In this document: positions 16,586-26,667 of the stretch, in pieces
Layout: each line of letters starts with the position of its first letter
Position numbering within the stretch: position 1 is the stretch's first letter
From: Anoxybacteroides tepidamans
Lineage (GTDB): Bacteria > Bacillota > Bacilli > Bacillales > Anoxybacillaceae
DNA: 64,000 nt
Assembly: GCF_014201465.1 (NCBI RefSeq)
Contig: NZ_JACHEP010000002.1
Span: 186,001 to 250,000, forward strand
Reading direction: 5' to 3'
The notes under the pieces: model-generated
Database searches by the model: none
The model's input: only the letters and a program-made list of their open reading frames with translations
Told to the model about the DNA's origin: nothing
Position numbers and translations under genes: made by a program

Positions 16586-18256
16586 TCATTCAACAGAAAA
16601 GATAAACGGATATAGCGGTTGCGCCCCATTATGTGCTTCTACTTCTACATCCGGATATGCATCTTCGATATAATTGATAATCGTTTTTACTTCTGCTTCC
16701 GTTGTTTCTGCACCGTATAAAATCGTCACAATTTCAGATTCGTCATCAATTAGTTCATTGAGCAACTTTTTCGTAACATTGAGCTTATCTTTTTCTGATA
16801 CAACAATTTTTCCATCGGCAATGCCCATGTAGTCGTCTTTCGCGATCTCTACTCCATCGATCATCGTATCGCGCACGGCAAATGTCACCTGTCCTGTTTT
16901 CACTTGCGATAAAGCGGCTACCATCGCTTTCTCATTTTGTTCAACCGAAACGGACGGATTAAACGCCAAAATCGCAGACATTCCTTGAGGAACCGTTTTC
17001 GATGGAACGACAATGACACGGTTGTCTACTACCGAAGCCGCTTGTTCTGCAGCCATAATAATATTTTTATTATTTGGCAGCACGAAAACCGTTTCGGCAT
17101 GAACGCTTTCAATCGCTTTGACGATATCTTCCGTACTTGGATTCATCGTTTGGCCGCCCTCAATGACCGCATGTGCCCCGATACTCTCGAACAACTTGGC
17201 AATTCCGTCTCCCATCGCAATTGTAACAATCCCGTACGGTTGCTGCTGTTTTGGCACATTAGGCATTGCTTGAGGAGTTTCGTTCACGATGTTAGCGTGC
17301 TGTTCGCGCATGTTTTCAATTTTAATATTGAATAAACTGCCATAGCGTTGTCCGTATGTTAACACTTCACCAGGATGTTCCGCATGAATATGCACTTTCA
17401 CAAGTTCCTCGTCCGCAATCACTAATAACGAATCGCCAAATTGACTTAAATCTTCGCGGAACTTCTCTTCGGAAAACGGATGCTCGCGAAGCTTTTCTTC
17501 TTCAAAGCGAACCATAAATTCCGTGCAATAGCCAAACTCGATTTCATCCGTATGGATATGGCTTTGGGCGCTTTTATGATGTTCTGCATTGACAAGTTCC
17601 TGCATGGAAACGGTTGCGTTTTTCAAGTCTTCAACCGCTTCGCCTTTTAATTCCGCTAAAAATCCTTCATATACATAAACCAACCCTTGTCCACCGCTAT
17701 CGACCACGCCTACTTCTTTTAATACCGGAAGAAGGTCCGGCGTGCGCTGCAAAGATGCTTTTGCTTCTTTCACGACTTCTTCCATCACAGCCGCAAGATC
17801 CGGCTGTTTTTTTGCTATAACAACAGCACGTTTCGCAGCATCTTTTGCAACTGTTAAAATGGTTCCCTCAACCGGCTTCATTACCGCTTTATAAGCAGTA
17901 GCAACCCCCGCTTCCAACGCAGCCGCAAACTCAACGCTTGTAATCGTTTGCTTTCCTTCAACGGCTTTAGCAAATCCGCGGAATAGCTGCGATAAAATGA
18001 CACCCGAGTTTCCGCGAGCGCCCATCAGCAAACCTTTTGCAAGGGCGCTCGCCACTTTTCCGATATGGTCAGAAATATGGTTTTTGACTTCTTTTGCTCC
18101 GGAAGTCATGGATAAATTCATGTTCGTTCCTGTATCTCCATCTGGGACCGGAAAGACGTTCAGCGCATCTACTGCTTTGGCATTGTTTGATAAATGCTGC
18201 GCCCCTTTTAATACCATGTTTGCAAAACGTCTTCCGTCTAACGTCCGAATTGTCAC
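16586..18256 (-). CDS. yloV: DAK2 domain fatty acid kinase-like protein YloV (FakA family)
   Basis: YloV is the Bacillus counterpart of FakA, the ATP-binding subunit of fatty acid kinase, which works with FakB to phosphorylate exogenous fatty acids. The 556-residue product carries an N-terminal DhaL/DAK2 domain with NVFPVPDGDTGTNMNLSMTS (about 31-50) and MGARGNSGVILSQLFRG. A middle domain and a C-terminal DegV-like region follow. The start is GTG at 18256, nine bases after AAGGAGG. The upstream extension to 18310 runs into yloU and is not used. It forms an operon with yloU. Confidence 0.93.
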   Translation of the reverse strand: MTIRTLDGRRFANMVLKGAQHLSNNAKAVDALNVFPVPDGDTGTNMNLSMTSGAKEVKNHISDHIGKVASALAKGLLMGARGNSGVILSQLFRGFAKAVEGKQTITSVEFAAALEAGVATAYKAVMKPVEGTILTVAKDAAKRAVVIAKKQPDLAAVMEEVVKEAKASLQRTPDLLPVLKEVGVVDSGGQGLVYVYEGFLAELKGEAVEDLKNATVSMQELVNAEHHKSAQSHIHTDEIEFGYCTEFMVRFEEEKLREHPFSEEKFREDLSQFGDSLLVIADEELVKVHIHAEHPGEVLTYGQRYGSLFNIKIENMREQHANIVNETPQAMPNVPKQQQPYGIVTIAMGDGIAKLFESIGAHAVIEGGQTMNPSTEDIVKAIESVHAETVFVLPNNKNIIMAAEQAASVVDNRVIVVPSKTVPQGMSAILAFNPSVSVEQNEKAMVAALSQVKTGQVTFAVRDTMIDGVEIAKDDYMGIADGKIVVSEKDKLNVTKKLLNELIDDESEIVTILYGAETTEAEVKTIINYIEDAYPDVEVEAHNGAQPLYPFIFSVE

Positions 18257-18278
18257 CGATGTATTCCTCCTTACTGTA

Positions 18279-18641
18279 CTATAGGTTCGTAACACGAACC
18301 CCTTGAACATAGATGTTAATCGATTGCACAGAAAGTCCTAACGTCTGATCTAACGTGTATTTTACTTTTGTTTGTACGTTATGGGCGACTTCAGAAATTT
18401 TCACTCCGTAGCTGACGATAATGTACATATCGATTTGCACTTCGCCGTTTTCTTCCCGCACAATCACGCCTTTTGCAAAGTTTTCTCTACGCAAAATTTC
18501 TGAAATTCCATCTTTAATTTGATTTTTTGACACCATCCCAACAATTCCATAACAATCTACAGCAGCTCCACCTGCAATCGTGGCAATGACATCGTTTGAT
18601 ATTTCAATTCGTCCATACTTCGTTTGCAATTCAATGGACAT
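18279..18641 (-). CDS. yloU: Asp23/Gls24 family protein YloU
   Basis: This 120-residue protein belongs to the Asp23/Gls24 envelope stress family; its role is unknown but it is usually paired with the DAK2 protein. The core reads KYGRIEISNDVIATIAGGAA and later VAHNVQTKVKYTLDQTLGL. The ATG at 18641 lies eight bases after AAGGAGG; the frame beyond has no such site. It starts the yloU-yloV pair and is divergent from rpmB. Confidence 0.94.
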   Translation of the reverse strand: MSIELQTKYGRIEISNDVIATIAGGAAVDCYGIVGMVSKNQIKDGISEILRRENFAKGVIVREENGEVQIDMYIIVSYGVKISEVAHNVQTKVKYTLDQTLGLSVQSINIYVQGVRVTNL

Positions 18642-18732
18642 ATTGGTTTCCTCCTTCGGAAATGTTCGCATAGCTACAGCCATTTTACTATAACAGCTAC
18701 CTTTTTAAAAGTATCCCTTCGCCCACTAGTAT

Positions 18733-18762
18733 TATTTATCCTAAAATCAAATGGTATGTCAA
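18733..18762 (-). promoter_or_regulatory. predicted promoter of yloU-yloV
   Basis: Minus-strand TTGACA (18757-18762) is a perfect -35. TAAATA (18733-18738) lies 18 bases downstream as a fair -10. Confidence 0.5.
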
Positions 18763-18794
18763 GGAGATTTTCTTGAAAGGTTGGGATTGTACTA

Positions 18795-18823
18795 TTGCAA
18801 TCTGCCATTTTGTATGATAAATT
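18795..18823 (+). promoter_or_regulatory. predicted promoter of rpmB
   Basis: TTGCAA (18795-18800) and TAAATT (18818-18823) are separated by 17 bases on the plus strand, about 65 bases before the rpmB start. Both boxes differ from consensus at two positions. Confidence 0.4.
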
Positions 18824-18888
18824 ATAAAAGTGTTTTTAGCATGCGCAATCGATGACCCAATCTGTTTTGTAAGTAAGGAGGGAAAAAA

Positions 18889-19074
18889 ATGGCGAAATGC
18901 TTTGTAACTGGAAAGAAGAAATCTTTCGGTAACTCTCGTTCACACGCAATGAACGCTAATAAACGTACATGGAAAGCAAACCTGCAAAAAGTGCGCATTT
19001 TAGTAGACGGAAAGCCAAAACGTGTATGGGTTTCTGCTCGTGCGCTTAAATCCGGCAAAGTAGAGCGCGTGTAA
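18889..19074 (+). CDS. rpmB: 50S ribosomal protein L28
   Basis: L28 is a small basic protein of the large subunit. The 61-residue product begins [20 protein letters not shown] and contains [16 protein letters not shown], both typical. It has Cys at position 4 but lacks the extra zinc-binding cysteines of the C+ form of L28. The start follows AAGGAGGG. It is the only plus-strand gene in this part of the block, exactly as in B. subtilis. Confidence 0.98.
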   Translation: MAKCFVTGKKKSFGNSRSHAMNANKRTWKANLQKVRILVDGKPKRVWVSARALKSGKVERV

Positions 19075-19081
19075 TATCACC

Positions 19082-19112
19082 AAAAAAAGCACCAAATTAT
19101 TGGTGCTTTTTT
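19082..19112. terminator. bidirectional terminator between rpmB and spoVM
   Basis: AAGCACCAA (19087-19095) pairs with TTGGTGCTT (19100-19108), with A-run before and T-run after. It serves convergent rpmB and spoVM. Confidence 0.9.
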
Positions 19113-19117
19113 CTTGA

Positions 19118-19198
19118 TTATCCTTTTTTAAATGAATTCAACACCGCCCGTACAATTCCGCCAAGAAATTTTGGCAACTTAATTGTATAAAACTTCAT
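19118..19198 (-). CDS. spoVM: stage V sporulation protein SpoVM
   Basis: SpoVM is a 26-residue amphipathic helix that recognises the convex forespore membrane and anchors SpoIVA to start coat assembly. The frame reads MKFYTIKLPKFLGGIVRAVL followed by NSFKKG and a stop, the same length as the B. subtilis protein and nearly identical, including Pro9. A strong site (GGGGGAGGG) precedes the ATG by five bases. It lies between thiN and rpmB, its known place. Expression should be sporulation-specific, but I could not identify a sigma-E promoter with confidence. Confidence 0.96.
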   Translation of the reverse strand: MKFYTIKLPKFLGGIVRAVLNSFKKG

Positions 19199-19273
19199 TG
19201 CAATCCCTCCCCCAGCTATCATGACGAGCTTTACCTCTCCTTATAAGTATATTCGCCTGACAAAAAATAGTAC

Positions 19274-19930
19274 CTAGAAGTCCCCGCCTAAATCTTTGTC
19301 TTTGCTTCTTACCATCATTAATATGCCTTCCGAAAATGAAAAAGTACCGGAAGATTGGATGAGTTCATTACTAATACATAGTGTAGAACCGAGCTGAATA
19401 TGACAATTTGTTAACGGATATTTAAATCCTTTTAAAGTAATTCCTTTCACTTCATAGGAAAGCGGAATGAAGGAAATGTAACGATGCTCATCCCTCAAAA
19501 CGCTATATGTGCTAGGTGAATGAACCGTTACGACGTTTTGCTTATCAATGATTTCGATTCGCTTGTTCATATATTTCGCTAAAAGCTGAACGTTTCCAAA
19601 TAAATGATCGATCCGTCCACCAGTTGCACCAAAAAGGCGAATGAGATCAGCCTCTTCTTGCTCGACGGCCCACTCCAATGCAATTTCCATATCGGTTTTG
19701 TCTTTTTCAGATGGCCATACGTCTAAATCATCGAGCACAGATTGCACATATTCTAGTTCTTGGCCACTTATCGAATCGAAATCCCCGAACGCTTTGATCG
19801 GTCGAATGCCTGTTCGCAATAAAGCCATAACCCCCCGATCAACACCAATCCATTGAACGTTGTCGCCATGATAATGATGAAGAGAAGGAATGAACTCGTC
19901 TGGTCCGCCCCCAACAATATGAAGAATCAT
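19274..19930 (-). CDS. thiN: thiamine pyrophosphokinase
   Basis: ThiN converts thiamine to thiamine pyrophosphate. The 218-residue product begins MILHIVGGGPDEF and has WIGVDRGVMALL, KAFGDFDSIS and the TDMEIAL and GATGGRIDHL motifs of the catalytic domain. The C-terminal thiamine-binding domain is complete. The ATG at 19930 follows AAGGAGAG; the frame to 19996 overlaps the terminator after rpe and is rejected. Confidence 0.95.
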   Translation of the reverse strand: MILHIVGGGPDEFIPSLHHYHGDNVQWIGVDRGVMALLRTGIRPIKAFGDFDSISGQELEYVQSVLDDLDVWPSEKDKTDMEIALEWAVEQEEADLIRLFGATGGRIDHLFGNVQLLAKYMNKRIEIIDKQNVVTVHSPSTYSVLRDEHRYISFIPLSYEVKGITLKGFKYPLTNCHIQLGSTLCISNELIQSSGTFSFSEGILMMVRSKDKDLGGDF

Positions 19931-19962
19931 CGCTTTTCTCTCCTTCCCTTTTATCGTATTCG

Positions 19963-19992
19963 AAGAAAAACGGAAGGCCATATACCTTCCGC
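19963..19992 (-). terminator. terminator after rpe
   Basis: CGGAAGG (19971-19977) pairs with CCTTCCG (19985-19991) right behind the rpe stop, followed on the minus strand by TTTTTCTT. It may reduce read-through into thiN. Confidence 0.75.
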
Positions 19993-20643
19993 TCATTTTT
20001 TACCGCGAATCGCGCGAATCGCCGCCGCCCGATCTATTTCGCCATAAATCGCGGATCCGGCAACGAGCACGTTCGCGCCGGCCTCAATGCAAAGGCGGGC
20101 CGTTTCCGCGTTAACGCCTCCGTCCACTTCAATTTCAATCGATAAGTTTCGCTCTTTCGCTAGCTGTGCGACGCGCTGAATTTTCGGCAGCACGGAATGG
20201 ATAAACTTTTGACCCCCAAAACCCGGATTGACGGTCATTAATAACACTAAATCGACATCGTCAATGATATGTTCAATCATGGAAATAGGTGTATGCGGAT
20301 TTAAAACAACCCCCGCTTTCACGCCGCATTCTTTAATGAAATGAACGGTTCGATGTAAATGCGGACATGCTTCGACATGAACAGACAAATAGTCCGCTCC
20401 GGCTTTTGCAAAAGCTGAAATATAATGATCTGGATGCTCAATCATTAAATGAACATCGAGCGGCAATTTCGTAATCGGTCGAATAGCTTCTATAACAAGC
20501 GGGCCGATCGTCATGTTCGGCACGAAATGGCCGTCCATGACATCGATATGAATGTAGTCTGCTCCCCCTTGTTCAACGTCGCGAATTTCTTCGCCAAGTT
20601 TCGCAAAATTCGCGGATAAAATCGAAGGTGCAACTTTGACCAT
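19993..20643 (-). CDS. rpe: ribulose-phosphate 3-epimerase
   Basis: Rpe interconverts ribulose 5-phosphate and xylulose 5-phosphate in the pentose phosphate pathway. The 216-residue TIM barrel starts [20 protein letters not shown] and has [20 protein letters not shown] (metal site), HLMIEHPD, and [10 protein letters not shown]. The C-terminal catalytic segment EIEVDGGVN is also present. It starts one base after the rsgA stop, with GAGGT as ribosome site, in the prkC-rsgA-rpe-thiN cluster. Confidence 0.97.
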   Translation of the reverse strand: MVKVAPSILSANFAKLGEEIRDVEQGGADYIHIDVMDGHFVPNMTIGPLVIEAIRPITKLPLDVHLMIEHPDHYISAFAKAGADYLSVHVEACPHLHRTVHFIKECGVKAGVVLNPHTPISMIEHIIDDVDLVLLMTVNPGFGGQKFIHSVLPKIQRVAQLAKERNLSIEIEVDGGVNAETARLCIEAGANVLVAGSAIYGEIDRAAAIRAIRGKK

Positions 20644-20644
20644 A

Positions 20645-21526
20645 TTAATACCTCGTCTTTCTTTCTTTAATTTCTTCCATAAAACTTACGTAATGATTGT
20701 AGCGATAAGCAGGAATGTCTCCAGCTTCAAGCGCTTTTTTGACGGCGCATTTCGGTTCAGACATATGTGTGCATCCACGAAATTTACATTCATGGCTGCG
20801 CTCGAGAAATTCTGGAAAGCAAAGCGGCAATTGTCCTTCTTCTAAGTCGTTGAATTCTAGGGCGCTAAAACCTGGCGTATCGGCAACAAGTCCGCCGCCG
20901 ATTTCGATTAGTTCGACGTGGCGAGTCGTATGTTTTCCGCGCCCTAAATGCGTCGAAATATCGTTTGTTTTTAAATTCAAACCTGGTCGAAGTGCGTTTA
21001 AAAGCGATGATTTTCCTACTCCCGATTGGCCAGCAAACACCGAAATGCGCCCTTCTAAATATGGAAGCAACTGCTCCACTCCCGATTTGGTCACCGTCGA
21101 TGTTGCGATGACGTCATAGCCGATATGGCGGTAATCACGAATGTATCCCTCGACGATCGGCTTCGTCTTTCCGCTGAGCAAATCCATTTTATTGATGACA
21201 ATAATTGGCCGAATTTTTTTAGATTCAACCAAAACGAGAAACCGATCAAGAAGAATGGAACTAAAATCCGGCTCTACCGCAGAAAAGACGAGAATCGCTT
21301 GATTGACATTTGCGATCGGCGGGCGCACAAGTTCATTTTTCCGTTCACGCACTTCCATAATGTATCCGTCCGTTTGGCTGCTTGCTTCAAACAAAACATA
21401 GTCCCCGACAAGAGGAGTAATTTTTTGTTTGCGAAATACTCCTCTTCCCCGGCATTGAATCACTTTCCCTTCACTTAACACATAGTAAAATCCGCTTAAC
21501 GCTTTGATGATTTTCCCTTCTGCCAT
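20645..21526 (-). CDS. rsgA: small ribosomal subunit biogenesis GTPase RsgA
   Basis: RsgA is a circularly permuted GTPase that checks late 30S assembly and releases assembly factors. The 293-residue product has an N-terminal OB fold and the permuted G motifs NKMDLL (G4) before [14 protein letters not shown] (G1, about 173-186) and [10 protein letters not shown] (G3). A C-terminal zinc finger reads [16 protein letters not shown]. The start overlaps the last 31 bases of prkC. Length is close to the 298 residues of B. subtilis YloQ. Confidence 0.97.
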   Translation of the reverse strand: MAEGKIIKALSGFYYVLSEGKVIQCRGRGVFRKQKITPLVGDYVLFEASSQTDGYIMEVRERKNELVRPPIANVNQAILVFSAVEPDFSSILLDRFLVLVESKKIRPIIVINKMDLLSGKTKPIVEGYIRDYRHIGYDVIATSTVTKSGVEQLLPYLEGRISVFAGQSGVGKSSLLNALRPGLNLKTNDISTHLGRGKHTTRHVELIEIGGGLVADTPGFSALEFNDLEEGQLPLCFPEFLERSHECKFRGCTHMSEPKCAVKKALEAGDIPAYRYNHYVSFMEEIKERKTRY

Positions 21527-23469
21527 AGCTTCACCTCTTTTTTTGAATATGGATACGGAATCGTTCCTTCTTGTTTTACGATGTTATTCACGATAATGCG
21601 GTAGTACCCTTGTCCTTCGTATGGAATGACAAACTCGACCGTTTCTTTGATTGGTGCAGTAAGTCGATATGTTTTATACGGTTTTGTCATATCATGGTTA
21701 GCATCCTGAATATACAACTGCGCCTCGACCACTTCCCCTTCCTGTTCAGGTTCGTACGGAATTTCAATTTCTTTCACAACCGTTTTGTTCGGGAGCGGCT
21801 CTTTTCCACGTGAAATGACGACTGTAATCGTATCTCCTTTTTGCAATTCGGTATTGGCGCTCGGTGTTTGTGAAATGACAATTCCTTCCGGCACTTGATC
21901 GGAATATTCTTGTTTCACAATGACGTTCAATTGCTGTTCTTCTGCATAATCGCGCACACTTTTTTCCGTATAACCGGTTAAATCTTTTAACATCACTTTC
22001 GGTGTTCCAGCACTCACCGTAAACTCTACTTCCGTTTCTTCAGGAACGACTTTTTCACCTGGAGAAGGAAATTGTTCAAGAATCGTTCCAGCCGGTTCTT
22101 CACTATAGCGTTCGATGCGTCTGACGATTAAATAGTTTTCATTTTTCAATTGTTCTTCGACCAAATGAATATCTTCTCCGATAAAATTTCCAAATTCCAC
22201 TTTCTTTTTCCCGATGCTTTTATAAATCGTAATCGCTGTTCCTTGTTTAACGACTTCTCCTGCTTTCGGTTTCGTACGAATAACATTTCCTTCTGCAATT
22301 TCGTTATCTTCTACTTCAATTGTATCTTTAATCTCAAAACCTAGCGAAGATAATTTCGCCACCGCTTGATCGTAATCTTGATTCGTTACATCCGGGACAG
22401 TCACGTCTTTCGGAAAGAAAAATGCCGGTATCCATGTTATGGCGCTCACGCCAACAGCAACCATCAACAAAAACAACGCTATAAGCCAGCCAATCCATTT
22501 CCTTTTCCTTTTTGGTTCGTGAGGTGCTTGTTCATTCTTTTCTTCACGTATGATCGTTTGTTCTGCCAATTCCTTGTTTTTTATAATCGGGATCGCTTTT
22601 GTCGGTTCATCGTCGTCAGGGAGCGTAAATTTTTTTTCATTCACCCGGTTTGGATGAAGCGCTGTGCGAATGTCTTCGTTCATTTCTCGCGCCGATTGAT
22701 ACCGATAAAACGGGTCTTTCGCTGTCGCCTTTAAAATAACGTTTTCCACGCTTTGTGGGATCGTAGGGTTCCACGCTTTCGGAGAAGGAGTTTCCGTTTG
22801 CAAATGCTTCAATACAATCGAAACTGCAGATTCCCCAGAAAAAGGAAGACGTCCTGTTAACAATTCGAACATGACAATGCCAAGCGAATAAATATCCGAT
22901 TTTTCGGTCGCTACACCGCCGCGCGCCTGTTCAGGGGATAAATAATGAACCGAACCGAGCACAGAATTCGTTTGCGTAATCGTTGTCGAGCTTAATGCGA
23001 CAGCGATGCCAAAGTCCGTAATTTTCACCTTTCCGTGTTCATCGATCAAAATGTTTTGTGGCTTAATATCGCGATGGATGATGCCGTTCGCGTGCGCATG
23101 AGAAATGGCGGATGTGAGCTGTTCCATAATATCCAATGCTTTATGGACACTCAGTGGGGCATGTTGTTGAATATATTGTTTTAACGTAGATCCGCGCACA
23201 TACTCCATAACAATATAATAAATGCCTTCATCTTCACCGACATCATAAATGCTGACGATATTTTCATGGTTTAAGCTCGTCGCTGCTTGCGCTTCGCGGC
23301 GAAATCGCTTAATAAATTGTTCATCGTTCGCAAAATCAAAGCGCAACACTTTAATGGCCACATCGCGCTCTAAAATCATATCTCTTGCCAAATAGACGTT
23401 TGCCATGCCTCCGCCGCCGAGCAAACTTATTACTTTATAGCGCCCGCTTAATCGTTTGCCTATGAGCAT
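21496..23469 (-). CDS. prkC: Ser/Thr protein kinase PrkC with PASTA domains
   Basis: PrkC is a membrane kinase that senses peptidoglycan fragments, triggers germination and controls cell-wall and translation factors. The 657-residue product has a cytoplasmic Hanks kinase domain with the glycine loop LLGGGGMANVYLARD, HRDIKPQNILID and DFGIA. A linker, one transmembrane segment (IGWLIALFLLMVAVGVSAI, about 336-354) and three extracellular PASTA repeats with a C-terminal beta domain follow. It is paired with the phosphatase gene prpC, six bases upstream. Confidence 0.97.
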   Translation of the reverse strand: MLIGKRLSGRYKVISLLGGGGMANVYLARDMILERDVAIKVLRFDFANDEQFIKRFRREAQAATSLNHENIVSIYDVGEDEGIYYIVMEYVRGSTLKQYIQQHAPLSVHKALDIMEQLTSAISHAHANGIIHRDIKPQNILIDEHGKVKITDFGIAVALSSTTITQTNSVLGSVHYLSPEQARGGVATEKSDIYSLGIVMFELLTGRLPFSGESAVSIVLKHLQTETPSPKAWNPTIPQSVENVILKATAKDPFYRYQSAREMNEDIRTALHPNRVNEKKFTLPDDDEPTKAIPIIKNKELAEQTIIREEKNEQAPHEPKRKRKWIGWLIALFLLMVAVGVSAITWIPAFFFPKDVTVPDVTNQDYDQAVAKLSSLGFEIKDTIEVEDNEIAEGNVIRTKPKAGEVVKQGTAITIYKSIGKKKVEFGNFIGEDIHLVEEQLKNENYLIVRRIERYSEEPAGTILEQFPSPGEKVVPEETEVEFTVSAGTPKVMLKDLTGYTEKSVRDYAEEQQLNVIVKQEYSDQVPEGIVISQTPSANTELQKGDTITVVISRGKEPLPNKTVVKEIEIPYEPEQEGEVVEAQLYIQDANHDMTKPYKTYRLTAPIKETVEFVIPYEGQGYYRIIVNNIVKQEGTIPYPYSKKEVKLWQKGKSSKR

Positions 23470-23475
23470 GCGTCA

Positions 23476-24225
23476 TCACCCGCTTTCACATTCCGATGAA
23501 AATTCAACGATGGCTAACGTAATGTTGTCTTCGCCGCCATGCTCATTAGCTAAATGGATTAATGTTTGCGCTTTTTCTTCCAGCGACCGATCCGACGTTA
23601 AAATATCCAACATTGCTTGCTCTGATAGTTTATTCGATAATCCGTCCGAACATAAAAGCAGTTGATCATGTTCATCGACGCTGATCGTCTTAATATCTAG
23701 CTTCACGTCTTTTTCCGTTCCGAGCGCGCGCAATAACACGTTTTTGCGTGGATGATGCTCAGCATCTTCCTTCGAAATTTGCCCCGTTTTCACTAATTCA
23801 TTGACAAGGGAATGGTCTTCTGTAATTTGTTGGAATCCATGTTGATTAAACAAATAACAACGGCTATCACCGATATGACCGATCGTCGCAAATTGATCGG
23901 TACAAATGGCGCTTACAATCGTTGTTCCCATTCCTTGGCATTCCTCATAATGTAACGAATGGTCAAATAAGATTCGGTTGATGTTCGCAATATGCTCTTT
24001 CAGCCATTGTTCCGCTTTTTCAGGGGAAGAGATGTTTTCCGTCTCTTCCCACTCATTTTTTAAATACGTAATCGTCATTTCACTCGCTACATCCCCCGCG
24101 CGATGGCCGCCCATGCCATCAGCGACAACCGCCAAATAATCGCCGTCTTTATTTTGAAAAATACCGCCGCAGTCTTCGTTATGAGATCGGATTTTCCCGA
24201 TGTCTGTTTGGAAAACAGCTTTCAT
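23476..24225 (-). CDS. prpC: PP2C-type protein phosphatase PrpC
   Basis: PrpC removes phosphates placed by PrkC and is a Mn2+/Mg2+-dependent PP2C phosphatase. The 249-residue product starts MKAVFQTDIGKIRSHNEDC. It has VADGMGGHRAGDVAS, TIGHIGDSRCYLF, LLLCSDGLSNKL and GGEDNITLAIVEF, so all metal-binding aspartates are present. The ATG at 24225 follows GAGGTG; the frame to 24303 lies inside rlmN. It is five bases from rlmN and six from prkC. Confidence 0.97.
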   Translation of the reverse strand: MKAVFQTDIGKIRSHNEDCGGIFQNKDGDYLAVVADGMGGHRAGDVASEMTITYLKNEWEETENISSPEKAEQWLKEHIANINRILFDHSLHYEECQGMGTTIVSAICTDQFATIGHIGDSRCYLFNQHGFQQITEDHSLVNELVKTGQISKEDAEHHPRKNVLLRALGTEKDVKLDIKTISVDEHDQLLLCSDGLSNKLSEQAMLDILTSDRSLEEKAQTLIHLANEHGGEDNITLAIVEFSSECESG

Positions 24226-24229
24226 TTTT

Positions 24230-25318
24230 TCACCTCGTCTCTTCTTTTCGCTCCTTCGCGCGAAGCTGCCCGCATGCTGCATCGATATCGTGTCCTTGCT
24301 CACGGCGAATCGTCACATTGATTCCATGTTTTTTGAGTGTTCGCTCAAAAGCAAAAATTTGCTCACGCGGTGTTCGGACGTAATTTCGTTCCGGTACGTA
24401 GTTGACAGGAATTAAATTAACGTGGCATTTTAACCCTTTCAACAGTTCCACCAATTGTTCTGCATGCTCGATTTGATCGTTCACTCCGCCGAATAGTCCG
24501 TACTCAAACGTCACTCTGCGCCCCGTTTTTTCAACGTAATAGCGCACCGCTTCCATCAATTTTGGCAGCGGGTACGCTTTGTTAATCGGCATTAGTTTTG
24601 TGCGCAATTCCGTCGTCGGTGCGTGCAATGAAATCGCGAAATTAATTTGCGTTCCTTCATCGGCAAATTGATAAATTTTCGGAATGATGCCGCTTGTTGA
24701 TACGGTAATATGGCGCGCCCCGATATGCAATCCTTTTGGATGGTTGACAATTTTTAAAAATTTGATCAGCTCGTCGTAATTGTCAAACGGTTCGCCAATT
24801 CCCATCACGACGATACTATCGACGCGCTCGCCCTGTTCGTCTAACACTTTTTGCACTTTAACGACTTGAGCCACGATCTCTCCCGCTTCCAAATGTCGTT
24901 TTAACCCGCCGAGAGTAGAAGCGCAAAATGTGCAGCCGATGCGGCAGCCTACTTGCGTCGTGACACAAATGGAATTGCCGTAATCATGCCGCATTAAAAC
25001 CGTTTCGATCGAATAGCCGTCATGAAGCTCAAATAAAAATTTCATCGTGCCGTCTTTCGATGTTTGCTGAACGAGCGTTTTTAACGTGGTGATCGTAAAC
25101 TGCGTTGCCAGCTTTTCACGCAAGCTTTTTGGAAGATTAGTCATTTCAGCAAATGAAGTTACCCGCTTTTCATATAACCATTCGTATACTTGCACCGCGC
25201 GAAACGGCTTTTCCCCTTGTTCGGCCATCCACGCCTGCAATTGTTCTAATGTGAGCGAATAAATCGACGGCAAATAGATTTCTGCTTGTTGTGAAGTATG
25301 CTCTATTGTTTTTTCCAA
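24230..25318 (-). CDS. rlmN: 23S rRNA/tRNA (adenine-C2)-methyltransferase RlmN
   Basis: RlmN is a radical SAM enzyme that methylates C2 of A2503 in 23S rRNA and A37 in some tRNAs. The 362-residue product carries the cluster motif [10 protein letters not shown] (CX3CX2C) and the SAM-binding [15 protein letters not shown]. It also has the catalytic Cys region near the C terminus, [10 protein letters not shown]. The best start is TTG at 25318, eight bases after GAAGGTG and five bases after the rsmB stop. The upstream extension lies within rsmB. Length matches the 363 residues of B. subtilis. Confidence 0.96.
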   Translation of the reverse strand: MEKTIEHTSQQAEIYLPSIYSLTLEQLQAWMAEQGEKPFRAVQVYEWLYEKRVTSFAEMTNLPKSLREKLATQFTITTLKTLVQQTSKDGTMKFLFELHDGYSIETVLMRHDYGNSICVTTQVGCRIGCTFCASTLGGLKRHLEAGEIVAQVVKVQKVLDEQGERVDSIVVMGIGEPFDNYDELIKFLKIVNHPKGLHIGARHITVSTSGIIPKIYQFADEGTQINFAISLHAPTTELRTKLMPINKAYPLPKLMEAVRYYVEKTGRRVTFEYGLFGGVNDQIEHAEQLVELLKGLKCHVNLIPVNYVPERNYVRTPREQIFAFERTLKKHGINVTIRREQGHDIDAACGQLRAKERKEETR

Positions 25319-25323
25319 TGAAG

Positions 25324-26667
25324 TTACACCTTCTTTCGTAATGATGCGATAAAAAATCCGTCTGAATCGAAATAGTGTGGCAATAAACATAGCTGTCCGT
25401 CTTTCACATATGGATGCACCGCTTGCGGCATCCGCTCTTTCAGCGTATCGTCGAGTTCAAATTCCGGATGCTGCCGCAAAAATTCGGCTACTACCGCTTC
25501 GTTTTCGTCACGATCGACGGTACACGTGCTGTAAACGAGCGTGCCGCCTGCTTTTAGCAACGGTGCGGCTTCTATTAAAATGTTGAGCTGTAAAGCTGCT
25601 AACGCCGGCAGATCAGCTTCGGTTTTAGCGTATTTAATATCCGGCTTGCGGCGGATCACTCCAAATCCCGAACAAGGCGCATCTACTAAAATTTTATCAA
25701 ACGATTCATCGGCAAAATAAGCGGAAGCTTGGCGGCTATCGAGCACTTTAGCAGTGATGTTTGAAAGCTGAAGCCGCTTCGCTTGTTCCTCAATCAATTT
25801 TACTTTATGTTCATGAATATCGAGTGAAACAACTTGTCCCGTGCCATTCATCAGCTCTGCGATATGCGTCGATTTGCCGCCGGGCGCAGCGCAGCTGTCA
25901 AGCACTCGTTCATGTTCACAAGGTTGAAGCGCCCGCGCGACAAGCATCGAACTTTCATCTTGAATTGTGATATATCCGTCTTGAAACGTTTTCGTATGCG
26001 CTAAACTTCCTTTTTTTACTTTAATGGCTTCGTCTGCAATGTCTCCATGCATGACCTCGACGCCTTCTTCAGACAGCTTTTCGATCACTTCGTCTACCGT
26101 TGTTCTTGCTGTATTGACTCGCGCCGTTTGCTTTGGGGCAATTAAGTTGGCGAAACACATTTTTTTCGTTTCTTCCATGCCATATTGCGCAACCCATCGC
26201 TTCACAAGCCAATGCGGATGGCTCGTTTCAACCGCCAGCCGTTCGATCTCATCATTGATGGCGTCAAACGACGGAACACCTTCGCGCTGAATAGCGCGCA
26301 GAACTCCGTTAACCATCGAAGCAATGCCGCGATGGCCGCGCTTTTTCGCCATTTCCACCGCCTCAAAAATAACGGCGCGATCAGGAATGCGGTCAAGATA
26401 TAGCATTTGATAGAGCGATAAACGAAGCAATACTTTTACCCATGTTTGCAGTTTATGCGCTTTTTTGACAAACGGGCGCAAATAATAGTCCAACGTATCA
26501 CGGCGTTGGAGGGTGCCGTAGACGATTTCTGTCAATAACCCGGTATCTTTTTCCGATAAGCGGTGTGTGCGAATCATTTGATTGAGCAATAAATTGCTGT
26601 AAGCTTCTTTTTCTTCGATCGCTAACAGCGTCTCTAATGCTACTTCTCGTGCGTTTTTAGTTCTCAT
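25324..26667 (-). CDS. rsmB: 16S rRNA (cytosine-C5)-methyltransferase RsmB
   Basis: RsmB (Sun) methylates C967 of 16S rRNA. The 447-residue protein has an N-terminal NusB-like RNA-binding domain, then the methyltransferase with [34 protein letters not shown] and the catalytic Cys in [12 protein letters not shown]. The ATG at 26667 lies six bases after AGGAG. An ATG two codons earlier directly abuts the site. The start overlaps the fmt stop by 11 bases, indicating coupling. Confidence 0.97.
   Translation of the reverse strand: MRTKNAREVALETLLAIEEKEAYSNLLLNQMIRTHRLSEKDTGLLTEIVYGTLQRRDTLDYYLRPFVKKAHKLQTWVKVLLRLSLYQMLYLDRIPDRAVIFEAVEMAKKRGHRGIASMVNGVLRAIQREGVPSFDAINDEIERLAVETSHPHWLVKRWVAQYGMEETKKMCFANLIAPKQTARVNTARTTVDEVIEKLSEEGVEVMHGDIADEAIKVKKGSLAHTKTFQDGYITIQDESSMLVARALQPCEHERVLDSCAAPGGKSTHIAELMNGTGQVVSLDIHEHKVKLIEEQAKRLQLSNITAKVLDSRQASAYFADESFDKILVDAPCSGFGVIRRKPDIKYAKTEADLPALAALQLNILIEAAPLLKAGGTLVYSTCTVDRDENEAVVAEFLRQHPEFELDDTLKERMPQAVHPYVKDGQLCLLPHYFDSDGFFIASLRKKV

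Noticed and set aside
18822-19058. Minus-strand frame antisense to rpmB
   Set aside because: rpmB on the plus strand is unmistakable, and the antisense frame has no site or family match.
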